Below are positions 29,557 to 37,771 of a stretch of 64,000 bases of DNA, one piece after another; within the stretch, counting starts at the first letter, position 1, and each line of letters starts with the position of its first letter. The translations under genes were made by a program, and so were the position numbers. The DNA lies in the NCBI RefSeq assembly GCF_031458325.1, contig NZ_JAVDYG010000001.1, positions 4,154,001-4,218,000 of the forward strand, read 5' to 3'. The stretch comes from Nocardioides marmoribigeumensis. Lineage in GTDB: Bacteria; Actinomycetota; Actinomycetes; Propionibacteriales; Nocardioidaceae. The notes under the pieces are model-generated. The model did no database searches, was not told the origin of the DNA, and was given only the letters and a program-made list of their open reading frames with translations.

Positions 29557-30393
29557 TCAGAACGCGGGCCACGGGATCGACGGCCAGCCGCGTCCCGGGA
29601 CGGGCATCGAGCCTGCCCGCAGCAGCCGCTCCGCACGTCGTTCGAGGACCACGACCTCGGCCGCGGTGAGCAGGTCGGCGAGCCGGTCGCGCAGCCCGTC
29701 GGGCTCGCGCAGGGCCGCCAGCACACGGCGTACGCCGGACTCCACGTCGTCGTCCAGCGCCTGGCCGGCCCAGCCCCACAGGACGGTGCGCAGCTTGTTC
29801 TCGACGTGGAAGCACACCCCGTGGTCGACGCCGTAGCGGTGGCCGTCGCCCATCGCCAGGACGTGGCCCCCCTTGCGGTCCGCGTTGTTGACCAGCACGT
29901 CGAAGGCGGCCATGCGCCGCATCGGGCGGGAGTCCTCGTGGATCAGCGAGACGTCGTTGCCGGCGCCGTCCTCGGCGTCGAGGACGTGCAGGAAGCCGGC
30001 CGGGACCCGCCCCCGGGGGCACAGGTCGACCGGGTCGGGCACGCCCGGCCTGGGCTCGGCGGGCTCCTGCCACTGCTGGACCATCCCCGGACCGTGGGGC
30101 CCGTCGCGCAGCAGCGTCAGCGGCACGACGTCCCAGCCGAGGGCGTCGGAGACGAGGTAGGCCGCCCGCTCGCGCCCGGCGAGCGTGCCGTCCGGGAAGT
30201 CCCACAGCGGCCGCTCCCCCGCCACCGGCTTGTAGATGCAGGCGACGGACACCTCACCCAGCACCGCGTCGGCGAGGAAGGCGGCGTTGGAGGCGGGCAG
30301 GATGCGCCCGCGGAGCTCCAGGTCACCCTCGGCGAGGGCGCGGTCGGTCGACGGCGAGGTCAACGGCGACGGAAGCCGTTCATGCGCGGGCAC
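29557..30393 (-). CDS. SCO1664-family protein (PI3/4-kinase-like)
   Basis: 278 residues. Conserved actinobacterial protein that resembles phosphatidylinositol-kinase catalytic folds: VACIYKPVAGERPLWDFPDG contains the putative ATP-binding Lys, FDVLVNNADRKGGHVL the catalytic-loop Asp/Asn, and YGVDHGVCFHVE the metal-binding D-x-G-like segment. Function not established. GTG 30393 overlaps the DUF3090 gene by 34 bp; TTG 30363 (4-nt overlap) is an alternative start. It belongs to a conserved mshC-linked trio. Confidence 0.88.
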   Translation of the reverse strand: MPAHERLPSPLTSPSTDRALAEGDLELRGRILPASNAAFLADAVLGEVSVACIYKPVAGERPLWDFPDGTLAGRERAAYLVSDALGWDVVPLTLLRDGPHGPGMVQQWQEPAEPRPGVPDPVDLCPRGRVPAGFLHVLDAEDGAGNDVSLIHEDSRPMRRMAAFDVLVNNADRKGGHVLAMGDGHRYGVDHGVCFHVENKLRTVLWGWAGQALDDDVESGVRRVLAALREPDGLRDRLADLLTAAEVVVLERRAERLLRAGSMPVPGRGWPSIPWPAF

Positions 30394-30920
30394 AGGTGGC
30401 CGTCGGGGTCGAGCGGGTTGCCGCAGAAGTCGCAGCTAGGCCGCCCCGCCGAGACCACGACCTTGGCGCGCTCGCAGAACGCCCGCGCCGCCGTGGGCGG
30501 CAGGACGACGACCACGACCTCGCGCTCGGTCTCGGGATCGACCAGGTCCTCGGGCCCCGCGACGTCCTCCTCGATCGCGAACACCTCGACGATCACCCGC
30601 TGGGCGTCGTCGTCCCAGGCCAGCGTCATCGTGCCGGCCCGGAACTCCTCCTCGATCGGGGTGTCCAGGGGCTCGCGGTCGACCGAGTCCTCGGGGGTCA
30701 GCGCCGGGACGATCTGCTCGTCGGAGGCACCGGTCAGGGTCTGCAGCAGGTCGTCGAGCATCGCCTCGATGCGCTCGGCGAGCAGCTGCACCTGCTGCTT
30801 CTCCAGCGCGATGCTCACCAGCCGTCCCTGGGCGCGCGCCTGGATGAAGAACGTGCGCTGCCCCGGCTCGCCGACGGTGCCGGCGACGAAGCGGTCAGGT
30901 GGGTCGAAGCGGTGCTCCAT
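30360..30920 (-). CDS. DUF3090 protein with C-terminal zinc-ribbon-like motif
   Basis: 186 residues. N-terminal FFIQARAQGRLVSIALEKQQ and central acidic beta-rich region typify DUF3090. The tail CDFCGNPLDPDGHLCPR looks like a zinc knuckle. Unknown function; it always travels with the SCO1664-type protein and a phosphomutase in actinobacteria. The gap from the phosphomutase stop is 21 bp. Confidence 0.92.
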   Translation of the reverse strand: MEHRFDPPDRFVAGTVGEPGQRTFFIQARAQGRLVSIALEKQQVQLLAERIEAMLDDLLQTLTGASDEQIVPALTPEDSVDREPLDTPIEEEFRAGTMTLAWDDDAQRVIVEVFAIEEDVAGPEDLVDPETEREVVVVVLPPTAARAFCERAKVVVSAGRPSCDFCGNPLDPDGHLCPRMNGFRRR

Positions 30921-30941
30921 GCCAGTGACCCTATCCAGGCC

Positions 30942-31640
30942 TCACGCACCGCCGCCGACGACGGCGTCGGAGGAGCGGCGGGCCGGCGTGCGGCCCTTCT
31001 TCTGCGGCGGGGTGAGCCCGGCCAGGTCACCCGCCGTGGTGTTGCTCATCAGCACGAAGGGCCGCTCGGGGGTGTAGCGGACCACCGAGATCGAGGCGGG
31101 CTCCACGTGGATGCGCTGGAAGGCGTCGAGGTGCATCCCCAGCGCGTCGGCGAGCACCGCCTTGATCGGGTCGCCGTGGCTCACCGCGACCCAGACCGCC
31201 CCCGGGCCGTGCTCGGCCTCGACCTCCGCGTCCAGCCGGCGCACGGCGGAGACCACGCGGGCGGACATCGCCGCGAGCCCCTCGCCCTCGGGGAACGTGG
31301 CTGCCGACGGCTGGGCCTGGACGACGCGCCAGAGCTTCTCCTTGGCCAGGTCCTTGAGGGCCCGGTTGGTCCACTCGCCGTAGTCGACCTCGACGAGGCC
31401 CCGGTCGCTGGACAGGGGCACGTCGGGGTGCGCCCTGGCCAGCGGCCGGGCGGTCTCCCGGCACCGCTCCAGGGGGCTGGTGACGATCCGCGCGACGCGC
31501 GTGCCGGCGAGCCGCTCGGCGGCCCGCTCGGCCTGCCCGCGTCCGGTGTCGTCGAGGTGGACCCCCTTGGTGCGTCCGGCGAGGACGTGGGCGGTGTTGG
31601 CGGTGCTGCGCCCGTGGCGCAGAAGGACGACCGTAGCCAT
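30942..31640 (-). CDS. Histidine phosphatase-superfamily protein (MSMEG_4193-type phosphomutase)
   Basis: 232 residues. Catalytic RHG motif in VVLLRHGRSTANT, second His in VAVSHGDPIKAVLAD, acid E in VEVDYGEW. The C-terminal 20 residues are basic and low complexity. Probably first gene of a DUF3090/SCO1664/mshC run. ATG 31640 lies 6 nt after TACGGT, and its -10 overlaps that of the divergent corA. Confidence 0.92.
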   Translation of the reverse strand: MATVVLLRHGRSTANTAHVLAGRTKGVHLDDTGRGQAERAAERLAGTRVARIVTSPLERCRETARPLARAHPDVPLSSDRGLVEVDYGEWTNRALKDLAKEKLWRVVQAQPSAATFPEGEGLAAMSARVVSAVRRLDAEVEAEHGPGAVWVAVSHGDPIKAVLADALGMHLDAFQRIHVEPASISVVRYTPERPFVLMSNTTAGDLAGLTPPQKKGRTPARRSSDAVVGGGA

Positions 31641-31646
31641 GGGCTC

Positions 31647-31652
31647 ACCGTA
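31647..31652 (-). promoter_or_regulatory. -10 element of the phosphomutase gene, overlapping the corA -10
   Basis: TACGGT on the minus strand, 6 nt from the ATG at 31640. Its first two bases (31651-31652) are shared with the plus-strand TAGAGT of corA. Confidence 0.55.
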
Positions 31653-31656
31653 GAGT
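31651..31656 (+). promoter_or_regulatory. -10 element of corA, overlapping the divergent -10
   Basis: TAGAGT, 7 nt before the corA ATG at 31664. Only 23 bp separate the two divergent start codons, so polymerase cannot occupy both promoters at once. Confidence 0.6.
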
Positions 31657-31663
31657 GCCGGTC

Positions 31664-32644
31664 ATGATCGTGGACTGCGCGTGGTACCGCGACTGCAAGC
31701 GCCGCGCGGTGGACGTGACCCCGGGGCTCCTCGAGCGCATCCGCGAGGAGCCCGCCGAGACCCGCGGCTTCGTCTGGGTCGGGCTGCACGAGCCGTCGCA
31801 GGACGAGATGCAGCTGATGCAGAACGTCTTCGACCTCCACCCCCTCGCGGTCGAGGACGCGATGTCCAACCGGCAGCGGCCCAAGGTCGAGCCCTACTCC
31901 GACATGCTCTTCATGGTCCTCAAGACCCTTTGGTACGTCGACGAGCGCGACGAGGTCGAGACCGGCCAGGTGGCGATCTTCCTCGGCCCGGACTTCGTGG
32001 TCACCGTCCGCCAGGGCGCCGGTGTCCAGCTCGGCAGCATCCGCCACGACCTCGAGCAGCGCGACGACCTGCTCACCCACGGGCCGACCGCGGTGGCGTA
32101 CTCGGTCTGCGACCGGATCGTCGACGGCTACGAGGACGTCGCGGCCGAGCTGGAGGTCGACGTCGACGAGGTCGAGGAGTCGGTGTTCTCCCCCGGGCGC
32201 ACCCGTGACTCCCAGCGCATCTACGTCCTGAAGCGGGAGGTCGCCGAGGCTCGTCGGGCGGTCCACCCGCTGCGGGTCCCGATGGGTCGCTTCGCGTCGG
32301 CGTCGTACGCCTTCCTGCACGAGGACTCCGCGCCCTTCTGGCGCGACATCGCCGACCACGTGGTCCGTGTGGACGAGGCGGTCGAGACCCTCGACCAGCT
32401 GCTGTCGACGGCGTTCGACGCGCACCTCGCGCGGATCTCGGTCGACCAGAACGAGGACATGCGCAAGATCTCGGCCTGGGTCGCGATCGCCGGTGTGATG
32501 ACGCTGGTGGCCGGCGTCTACGGGATGAACTTCCAGCACATGCCCGAGCTCGGCTGGCACTTCGGCTACGCCTACGCGCTCGGCCTCATGGCGGGGCTCT
32601 CGGCGATCCTCTACCGGATCTTCAAGAAGTCCGGGTGGCTCTAG
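31664..32644 (+). CDS. corA: CorA-family magnesium/divalent cation channel
   Basis: 326 residues. Pentameric inner-membrane channel: a large cytoplasmic domain, two C-terminal membrane helices (about 270-286 and 303-321) and the signature GMN at 287-289 (VYGMNF). ATG 31664 is supported by TAGAGT 7 nt upstream. It converges on uppP with a 4-bp gap. Confidence 0.95.
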   Translation: MIVDCAWYRDCKRRAVDVTPGLLERIREEPAETRGFVWVGLHEPSQDEMQLMQNVFDLHPLAVEDAMSNRQRPKVEPYSDMLFMVLKTLWYVDERDEVETGQVAIFLGPDFVVTVRQGAGVQLGSIRHDLEQRDDLLTHGPTAVAYSVCDRIVDGYEDVAAELEVDVDEVEESVFSPGRTRDSQRIYVLKREVAEARRAVHPLRVPMGRFASASYAFLHEDSAPFWRDIADHVVRVDEAVETLDQLLSTAFDAHLARISVDQNEDMRKISAWVAIAGVMTLVAGVYGMNFQHMPELGWHFGYAYALGLMAGLSAILYRIFKKSGWL

Positions 32645-32648
32645 CGGG

Positions 32649-33503
32649 TCAGCCGCCGACGGTGAGGACGCCCGCCCAGGCGAGGAGCAGCGTGGCCGCA
32701 CCGAGGGCGATGCGGTAGACCACGAACGGTGTGTAGGAGTGCGTGGTGACGTAGCGCAGCAGCCACGCGATCACGCTGTAGCCGACCACGAAGGAGACGA
32801 TCGTCGCGACCAGGGTCGGGCCGCCGCCGTAGGCGTTGGCGCAGGTGTCGGTGGAGGACCCGTCGCACTGGAGCACGTCGAGCAGCTCGAAGACGCCGGC
32901 CCCGATGACCGCGGGGATCGCCAGCAGGAACGCGAAGCGGGTGGCCGCCTCGCGGTCGTAGCCGAGGAAGCGGCCCATGCTGATCGTGGCGCCCGAGCGC
33001 GAGACGCCCGGGATGAGCGCGAGGGCCTGCGCGGCGCCGTAGAGCACCGCGTGCGGGAGCGTGAGCGACTCCGTCGTGCGCTCGGTGCGGCCGACGCGGT
33101 CGGCGATGCCCAGCACGATGCCCAGCACGATCAGCGTCGTGCCGATGATCCACAGGCTGCGGAAGTCCTTCTCGATGACGTCCTTGAGCAGCACGCCGAG
33201 GACCACGATCGGCAGGGAGCCGATGATGACGTACCACCCCATGCGGGCGTCCTGGTGGCCGCGCCACGCCGGCTGGACCAGCGAGCGCAGCCACGCCGAG
33301 GCGATGCGCCAGATGTCCTTGGCGAAGTAGAGGAGGACCGCGACCTCGGTGCCGATCTGGATGATCGCGGTGAACGCCGCGCCCGGGTCGCCCCAGCCGA
33401 ACAGGTCGGGGAAGATCCGCAGGTGGGCGCTGCTGGAGATCGGGAGGAACTCCGTCAGCCCCTGGATCAGGCCGAGCACGATCGCCTCGAGGTAGTCCTG
33501 CAC
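32649..33503 (-). CDS. uppP: Undecaprenyl-diphosphatase
   Basis: 284 residues, about eight membrane helices. Recycles undecaprenyl pyrophosphate for cell-wall synthesis and gives bacitracin tolerance. Both active-site motifs are present: GLTEFLPISSSAHL near residue 15 and ALIPGVSRSGATI. The GTG start has AGGAG about 5 nt upstream; TAGGCT at 33545-33540 could be the -10 of a leader of roughly 30 nt. Confidence 0.96.
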   Translation of the reverse strand: MQDYLEAIVLGLIQGLTEFLPISSSAHLRIFPDLFGWGDPGAAFTAIIQIGTEVAVLLYFAKDIWRIASAWLRSLVQPAWRGHQDARMGWYVIIGSLPIVVLGVLLKDVIEKDFRSLWIIGTTLIVLGIVLGIADRVGRTERTTESLTLPHAVLYGAAQALALIPGVSRSGATISMGRFLGYDREAATRFAFLLAIPAVIGAGVFELLDVLQCDGSSTDTCANAYGGGPTLVATIVSFVVGYSVIAWLLRYVTTHSYTPFVVYRIALGAATLLLAWAGVLTVGG

Positions 33504-33615
33504 GGCCTCTCCTGAGGGTCCGGTGGTTGGGCGGCCGACAGCCTACGGTCCCGGACCTGCCAACCACCGCAACGGGTGTACGGCGAGCCGCGCGGCCCGC
33601 CGGCGCGCGCCGCCG

Positions 33616-33621
33616 TACCGT
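33616..33621 (+). promoter_or_regulatory. -10 element of second aldo/keto reductase (leaderless)
   Basis: TACCGT, 6 nt before the ATG at 33628; no Shine-Dalgarno. Confidence 0.55.
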
Positions 33622-33627
33622 GTCGGC

Positions 33628-34593
33628 ATGCAGCAGCGCCACCTCGGCCGCACGGGGCTGACCGTCTCCCGGCTCGGTCTGGGCACCCTGACCTGGGGGC
33701 GCGACACCGACGAGCACGAGGCCCGCGACCAGCTCAAGGCGTTCGTGGAGGTGGGCGGGACCCTGCTCGACACCGCGGCGGGCTACGGCGACGGCGCCTC
33801 GGAGGAGCTGCTCGGCTCGCTGCTCGGCGACGTCGTCGACCGCGACGACGTCGTGCTCGCGACCAAGGCCGGTGTGCAGCGCACGCGCGGCGCGCGCCAG
33901 GTCAACGTCTCCCGCGGCCACCTCCTGCGCACCCTCGACGCCTCCCTGCGGCGTCTGGGCACCGACCACGTCGACCTGTGGCAGGTCCACGCCTGGTCCG
34001 ACGAGACGCCCTGGGAGGAGACGCTCGCCGCCGTCGACACCGCGGTGTCCTCGGGCCGTGCGGCCTACGCCGGGGTCTCCAACTACTCCGCCTGGCAGAT
34101 GGCGCAGGCGGCGACCTGGCAGTCGGCCGTGCCGGGCCGCGCTCCGATCGCCTCCAACCAGGTCGAGGTCTCGCTGCTCAACCGGGGCGCCGAGACCGAG
34201 CTGCTGCCCGGGGCGCAGGCGATGGGCGTCGGGGTGCTGGCCTGGTCGCCGCTGGGCCGGGGGGTCCTGACCGGCAAGTACCGCTCCGGCACTCCTGCGG
34301 ACTCCCGGGCCGCCTCCCCGCACTTCACCAACTTCGTCGGCGCCTACCTCGACCCGCGCTGCACCCGCATCGTCGAGGCGGTCGCCCGCGCGGCCGACGG
34401 CCTGCAGTGGTCCCCGCTCGAGGTCTCCCTCGCCTGGGTGCGCGACCTGCCCGGCGTCACCTCGGCGATCGTGGGCGCGCGCACCGCGGCCCAGCTGCGC
34501 GGCTCGCTGACCGTCGAGGAGTGCACCCTGCCGACCGAGATCCGCCGGGCGCTGGACGACGTCTCGTCCGGGGTGGCCTCAGACGACCGCTGA
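33628..34593 (+). CDS. Aldo/keto reductase
   Basis: 321 residues. Tetrad D48, Y53 (LLDTAAGYG), K80 (VLATKAG), H121 (LWQVHAW); the cofactor loop SAIVGARTAAQLRGS is near the C-terminus. ATG 33628 fits the -10 at 33616. It ends 7 bp from the convergent DUF5703 gene, with a short dyad (34590-34603) between them. Substrate unknown. Only moderately similar to the mpa-linked AKR by eye. Confidence 0.92.
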   Translation: MQQRHLGRTGLTVSRLGLGTLTWGRDTDEHEARDQLKAFVEVGGTLLDTAAGYGDGASEELLGSLLGDVVDRDDVVLATKAGVQRTRGARQVNVSRGHLLRTLDASLRRLGTDHVDLWQVHAWSDETPWEETLAAVDTAVSSGRAAYAGVSNYSAWQMAQAATWQSAVPGRAPIASNQVEVSLLNRGAETELLPGAQAMGVGVLAWSPLGRGVLTGKYRSGTPADSRAASPHFTNFVGAYLDPRCTRIVEAVARAADGLQWSPLEVSLAWVRDLPGVTSAIVGARTAAQLRGSLTVEECTLPTEIRRALDDVSSGVASDDR

Positions 34594-34603
34594 CCCTGGT
34601 CAG
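34590..34603. terminator. Weak convergent dyad
   Basis: CTGACC-CT-GGTCAG between the AKR stop and the DUF5703 stop. It is short and lacks a T-tract. Confidence 0.25.
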
Positions 34604-34857
34604 ACGGCGGTGCGGGTCTGCCGGATGATCCGGCGGCGCAGGATCACCTTGCGGGTGCCGTCGTGCAGCACGCGCAGCCGGTCGATCTCCCAGCCACCGT
34701 GCTCGGCCCGGTCGACCAGCAGCCGGGTGACGTAGCTGCGGGAGAAGTCGCGCGGGATCGTGATGCGGTCGAACTCGTACTCGGTGGCGCTGCGGCTCGG
34801 TGCGCCGTACTTCCTCGTGCCGGTGGTGTGCAGCGAGTGCACAGGGGGGCGCGCCAT
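34600..34857 (-). CDS. DUF5703-family small protein
   Basis: 85 residues, basic. Central YEFDRITIPRDFSRSYVTRL and GGWEIDRLRVLHDGTRKVIL match the small DUF5703 family of actinobacteria, function unknown. ATG 34857 (MARPPVHS) is chosen over the in-frame ATG 34866 because TACGAT ends 7 nt upstream of it, while the earlier ATG overlaps that hexamer. Confidence 0.85.
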   Translation of the reverse strand: MARPPVHSLHTTGTRKYGAPSRSATEYEFDRITIPRDFSRSYVTRLLVDRAEHGGWEIDRLRVLHDGTRKVILRRRIIRQTRTAV

Positions 34858-34864
34858 GCGGCCC

Positions 34865-34870
34865 ATCGTA
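34865..34870 (-). promoter_or_regulatory. -10 element of the DUF5703 gene (leaderless)
   Basis: TACGAT on the minus strand, 7 nt before the ATG at 34857. Confidence 0.5.
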
Positions 34871-34878
34871 GGCGTGGG

Positions 34879-35766
34879 TCAGAGGCTTTCCAGCACCGCC
34901 ACGGTGCGATCCCACGCGGCGCTGGAGGGGTCGATGACGACGAAGTGGTCCCCCTCGACGGCCACCAGCTCCGCGGTGCCCCCCGCCGCGGTGGCCGCGC
35001 GCACGTAGTCGCGGGAGTACGCCGGTGGCACGACCGTGTCGGCGTCCCCGTGCACGCACCACGCCGGGACGTCGAGCGGGACCTGCGCCTGCGGGTCCGC
35101 CTGGGCGTACGACGGGTCACCGGGTCCGGCGCCCATGAAGGCGGCCACCGCTCCCCCGCCGAGCCCCTCCTCGTGGGCCCGGGCCAGGTCGAGCACGCCG
35201 GCCTGGGAGATGACGTGGGTGACCGGGACCCCGCCCTTCCACCGGTCGAAGCGGCCGCGAGCGGCGGCCCAGGTGGCGAGGTGCCCGCCGGCCGAGTGGC
35301 CGAGGGTGACGACCGTGTCGAGCGAGAGCCCGTCGACCCCGCGGAGCAGGTCGAGGCCGGCGGCGACGTCGTCGCACGTGGCCGGCCAGCCCCCGCCGCC
35401 CCCGGGGCCGGAGCCGACCCGGCGGTACTCCAGGTTGAGCACCGTCCACCCGCGCTCGACGAGGTCGGCCGCGAGGGGCTCGCCCAGCGAGGCGTCGTAC
35501 TCCGCCTTCCAGAAGCCGCCGTGGATCACCACCACGACCCCCTTCGACGGGCCATCGGGCCGGCTGAGGTCGGCCCACTGGGACGGGTCGTCGCCGTAGG
35601 TGAGGCGCTGGGTGGTCACGTCGTTGCTCCTTCGCGGGGTGACGGCGGGGGTGCCGGACGGGGTGACAGCCGGGGTGACGGACGGGGTCTCGGCCCGGCC
35701 GGTGCCGCAGGCGGCCAGCGGCGCGGCCAGCGCGCCCGCCAGGAGGACGCGCCGCGTGAGTCGCAT
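34879..35766 (-). CDS. Secreted alpha/beta hydrolase lipoprotein
   Basis: 295 residues. Signal MRLTRRVLLAGALAAPLAAC with a twin-Arg start and lipobox LAAC (Cys20), then a Thr/Pro-rich linker of repeated TP(A/S) units (about 26-44). Hydrolase core: oxyanion HGGFW, nucleophile GHSAGG, catalytic Asp in HGDADTVVPP and His in EGDHFVV. The closest general type is the BD-FAE/kynurenine formamidase-like esterase. Start ATG overlaps the arfB stop as TGATG. Confidence 0.88.
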   Translation of the reverse strand: MRLTRRVLLAGALAAPLAACGTGRAETPSVTPAVTPSGTPAVTPRRSNDVTTQRLTYGDDPSQWADLSRPDGPSKGVVVVIHGGFWKAEYDASLGEPLAADLVERGWTVLNLEYRRVGSGPGGGGGWPATCDDVAAGLDLLRGVDGLSLDTVVTLGHSAGGHLATWAAARGRFDRWKGGVPVTHVISQAGVLDLARAHEEGLGGGAVAAFMGAGPGDPSYAQADPQAQVPLDVPAWCVHGDADTVVPPAYSRDYVRAATAAGGTAELVAVEGDHFVVIDPSSAAWDRTVAVLESL

Positions 35767-36188
35767 CAGAAGCGCTCCTGCCGCAGCCGCTTGGTCTGCC
35801 CGCGCTGCTTCTTGGCGTCGAGGCGGCGCTGCTGGGAGCCCTTGGTGGGCCTGGTCGGCCGACGCTTCCTGGGTGGCGGCGCGAGCGCCTCCTCGACCAG
35901 GGCGGCGAGCCGGTCGCGGGCCTCGCGCCGGTTGAGCAGCTGGCTGCGCTCGGTCTCGGAGGTCACCGAGAGGACCCCGCCGGTCAGCCGCCCGGCGAGC
36001 CGCTCGAGGACCCGGTCACGCCGCGCCGGGGACAGCGCCGTGGTGGCGCCGACGTCCCAGGACAGGGTGACGCGGCTGTCACTGGTGTTCACGCTCTGAC
36101 CTCCCGGACCCGACGACCTCGAGAAGCGTTCGCGCAGCTCGCCCCCGGGGATGGTCAGGCCGCGGCCGACGGGCAGGTCGTCGGGCAT
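35766..36188 (-). CDS. arfB: Alternative ribosome-rescue factor (peptidyl-tRNA hydrolase-like)
   Basis: 140 residues. Catalytic GGQ motif at 29-31 in SSGPGGQSVNT, as in release factors, and a basic C-terminal tail (RKRRPTRP...KKQRGQTKRLRQERF) that in ArfB inserts into the empty mRNA channel of stalled ribosomes. Start ATG 36188 lies 13 nt after the M20 stop. M20, arfB and the esterase form one run. Confidence 0.94.
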   Translation of the reverse strand: MPDDLPVGRGLTIPGGELRERFSRSSGPGGQSVNTSDSRVTLSWDVGATTALSPARRDRVLERLAGRLTGGVLSVTSETERSQLLNRREARDRLAALVEEALAPPPRKRRPTRPTKGSQQRRLDAKKQRGQTKRLRQERF

Positions 36189-36201
36189 GTGGTCCGCGCC
36201 G

Positions 36202-37542
36202 TCAGTAGAGGTCGAGGAAGCGGTCGAAGGTGCGTGCGCCGAACTCGAGCGCGTCGGTCGGCACCCGCTCGTCGACCCCGTGGAACAGCGCGGTGAAGTC
36301 GAGGTCGGCCGGCAGCCGCAGCGGCGCGAAGCCGTAGCAGGCGATGCCCGCCTTGGCCCAGTGCTTGCCGTCGGTGCCGCCCGGCATGAGGTAGGGCACG
36401 ACCTGCCCGTCGGGGTCCTCGGCGAGGATCGAGCGGGTGATCGCGGTCGCGACGTCACCGGCGTACGGCGTCTCGACGGCCTGCTGCTTGGACAGGAAGT
36501 CGATCTCGATCCCGTCGCCGACCAGCTCGGAGAGGGTGGCGAAGAACTCGTCCTCGTGACCGGGGAGGAACCGTCCGTCGACGTGCGCGCTCGCGCGGCC
36601 CGGGATGACGTTGACCTTGTAGCCGGCGTCGAGCATCGTCGGCGCCGCCGAGTTGCGGATGACCGCGCTGAGCATCCGTGCGGCGGAGCCGAACTCCTCG
36701 ATCAGGTCCGCAGCGTTCTCCGGGGTCGCCTCGGTCCCGGCGAGGTCGGCGACGGCGGCCAGGCAGACCTCCATCGCCGGCGTGAGCCGCACCGGCCACT
36801 GGTGGGCGCCGATGCGGGCGACCGCGGCCGCCAGCCGCGTCACGGCGTTGTCGGGGTTGCGCATGGAGCCGTGGCCCGCGGTGCCGGTGGCGGTCAGGCG
36901 CATCCACGCCATGCCCTTCTCGGCCGCCTGGATGAGGTAGAGCCGCTGGTCGCGGACCGTGGCACTGAAGCCGCCGACCTCGCCGACGGCCGTCGTCACG
37001 CCGTCGAGCCACTCGCGGCGGTGCAGGAGGACCTGCTCGGCCCCCTGGTGGCCGCCTGCCTCCTCGTCGGCGGTGAAGGCCAGCACCAGCGGCCGGGCGG
37101 GCAGGCGGCCGGCCCGGGCCCGGGCGCGGACCACGGCGAGCATGATCGCGTCGAAGTCCTTCATGTCGACCGCGCCGCGGCCCCAGAGGCAGCCGTCCTG
37201 GATCTCGCCGGAGAACGGGTCGACCTGCCAGTCCGCGGCGTCGGCCGGCACCACGTCGAGGTGGCCGTGCACGAGCAGCGCGTCCCTGTCGGACGCGGCG
37301 GAGCCGTCACCGCCCCACCTCGCGAGCACGTTGGTGCGCCCCGGGACGCCCTCGTAGAGCTCGGCGGTGATGCCGACCTCCTCGAGCAGCCCGGCGACGT
37401 GCTCGGCGGCCTTGCGCTCCCCCGGTCCCTGGCCGTCGCCGGTGTTGGTCGTGTCGATCCGGATCAGGTCGCGGCACAGGTCGACGACCTCGGCGTCGAC
37501 GTCGGGGGTGGTGGCTTCCTGGGAGGGGCTGCGGTCGCTCAC
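36202..37542 (-). CDS. M20/M28-type metallopeptidase (dipeptidase/deacylase)
   Basis: 446 residues. Zinc-site residues: H94/D96 in LLVHGHLDVVP, D126 in GRGAVDMKD, E160/E161 in TADEEAGG, plus a C-terminal His in FHGVDE. The dimerisation domain lies about 195-310. GTG 37542 is chosen because the frame upstream runs into the tRNA-Leu gene and lacks family resemblance. Substrate (dipeptides, N-acyl amino acids) undetermined. Confidence 0.92.
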   Translation of the reverse strand: MSDRSPSQEATTPDVDAEVVDLCRDLIRIDTTNTGDGQGPGERKAAEHVAGLLEEVGITAELYEGVPGRTNVLARWGGDGSAASDRDALLVHGHLDVVPADAADWQVDPFSGEIQDGCLWGRGAVDMKDFDAIMLAVVRARARAGRLPARPLVLAFTADEEAGGHQGAEQVLLHRREWLDGVTTAVGEVGGFSATVRDQRLYLIQAAEKGMAWMRLTATGTAGHGSMRNPDNAVTRLAAAVARIGAHQWPVRLTPAMEVCLAAVADLAGTEATPENAADLIEEFGSAARMLSAVIRNSAAPTMLDAGYKVNVIPGRASAHVDGRFLPGHEDEFFATLSELVGDGIEIDFLSKQQAVETPYAGDVATAITRSILAEDPDGQVVPYLMPGGTDGKHWAKAGIACYGFAPLRLPADLDFTALFHGVDERVPTDALEFGARTFDRFLDLY

Positions 37543-37605
37543 CCGGCCATCCTCACACGCAGCCCCCGGTCGGTCCCCGATGCGGGAAGGACGGCCCGGC
37601 TTTGC

Positions 37606-37611
37606 TAGAGT
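37606..37611 (+). promoter_or_regulatory. -10 element of tRNA-Leu
   Basis: TAGAGT, 13 nt before the first base of the tRNA, so a short 5' leader of about 6 nt is expected before RNase P cleavage. Confidence 0.5.
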
Positions 37612-37624
37612 TTCGGTCGCACTC

Positions 37625-37712
37625 GTCCGGGTGGCGGAATAGGCAGACGCGCTAGCTTGAGGTGCTAGTGCCCCAAAAGGGCGTGGGGGTTCAAGTCCCC
37701 CCTCGGACACCA
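37625..37712 (+). tRNA. tRNA-Leu (anticodon GAG)
   Basis: An 85-nt tRNA plus encoded CCA (37710-37712). Acceptor stem 37625-37631 pairs with 37702-37708 (one G-T pair), discriminator A37709. D-arm GGCGGAATAGGCAGACGC is typical of tRNA-Leu. Anticodon stem CTAGC/GCTAG with loop TTGAGGT; anticodon GAG at 37659-37661 reads CTC and CTT. Long class II variable arm with TGCCCC/GGGCG, then TTCAAGT T-loop. Confidence 0.96.
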
Positions 37713-37721
37713 GCCAGCACG

Positions 37722-37754
37722 ACGAACCCGCAGGTCATCGACCTGCGGGTTCGT
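37722..37754 (+). terminator. Rho-independent terminator of tRNA-Leu
   Basis: A perfect 15-bp stem (37722-37736/37740-37754) with a 3-nt loop ATC, followed by TGTTTC. It begins 10 nt after the CCA end. It is also read toward the PP2C gene stop at 37772, so it may act in both directions. Confidence 0.88.
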
Positions 37755-37771
37755 TGTTTCCCCAGGTCGGG

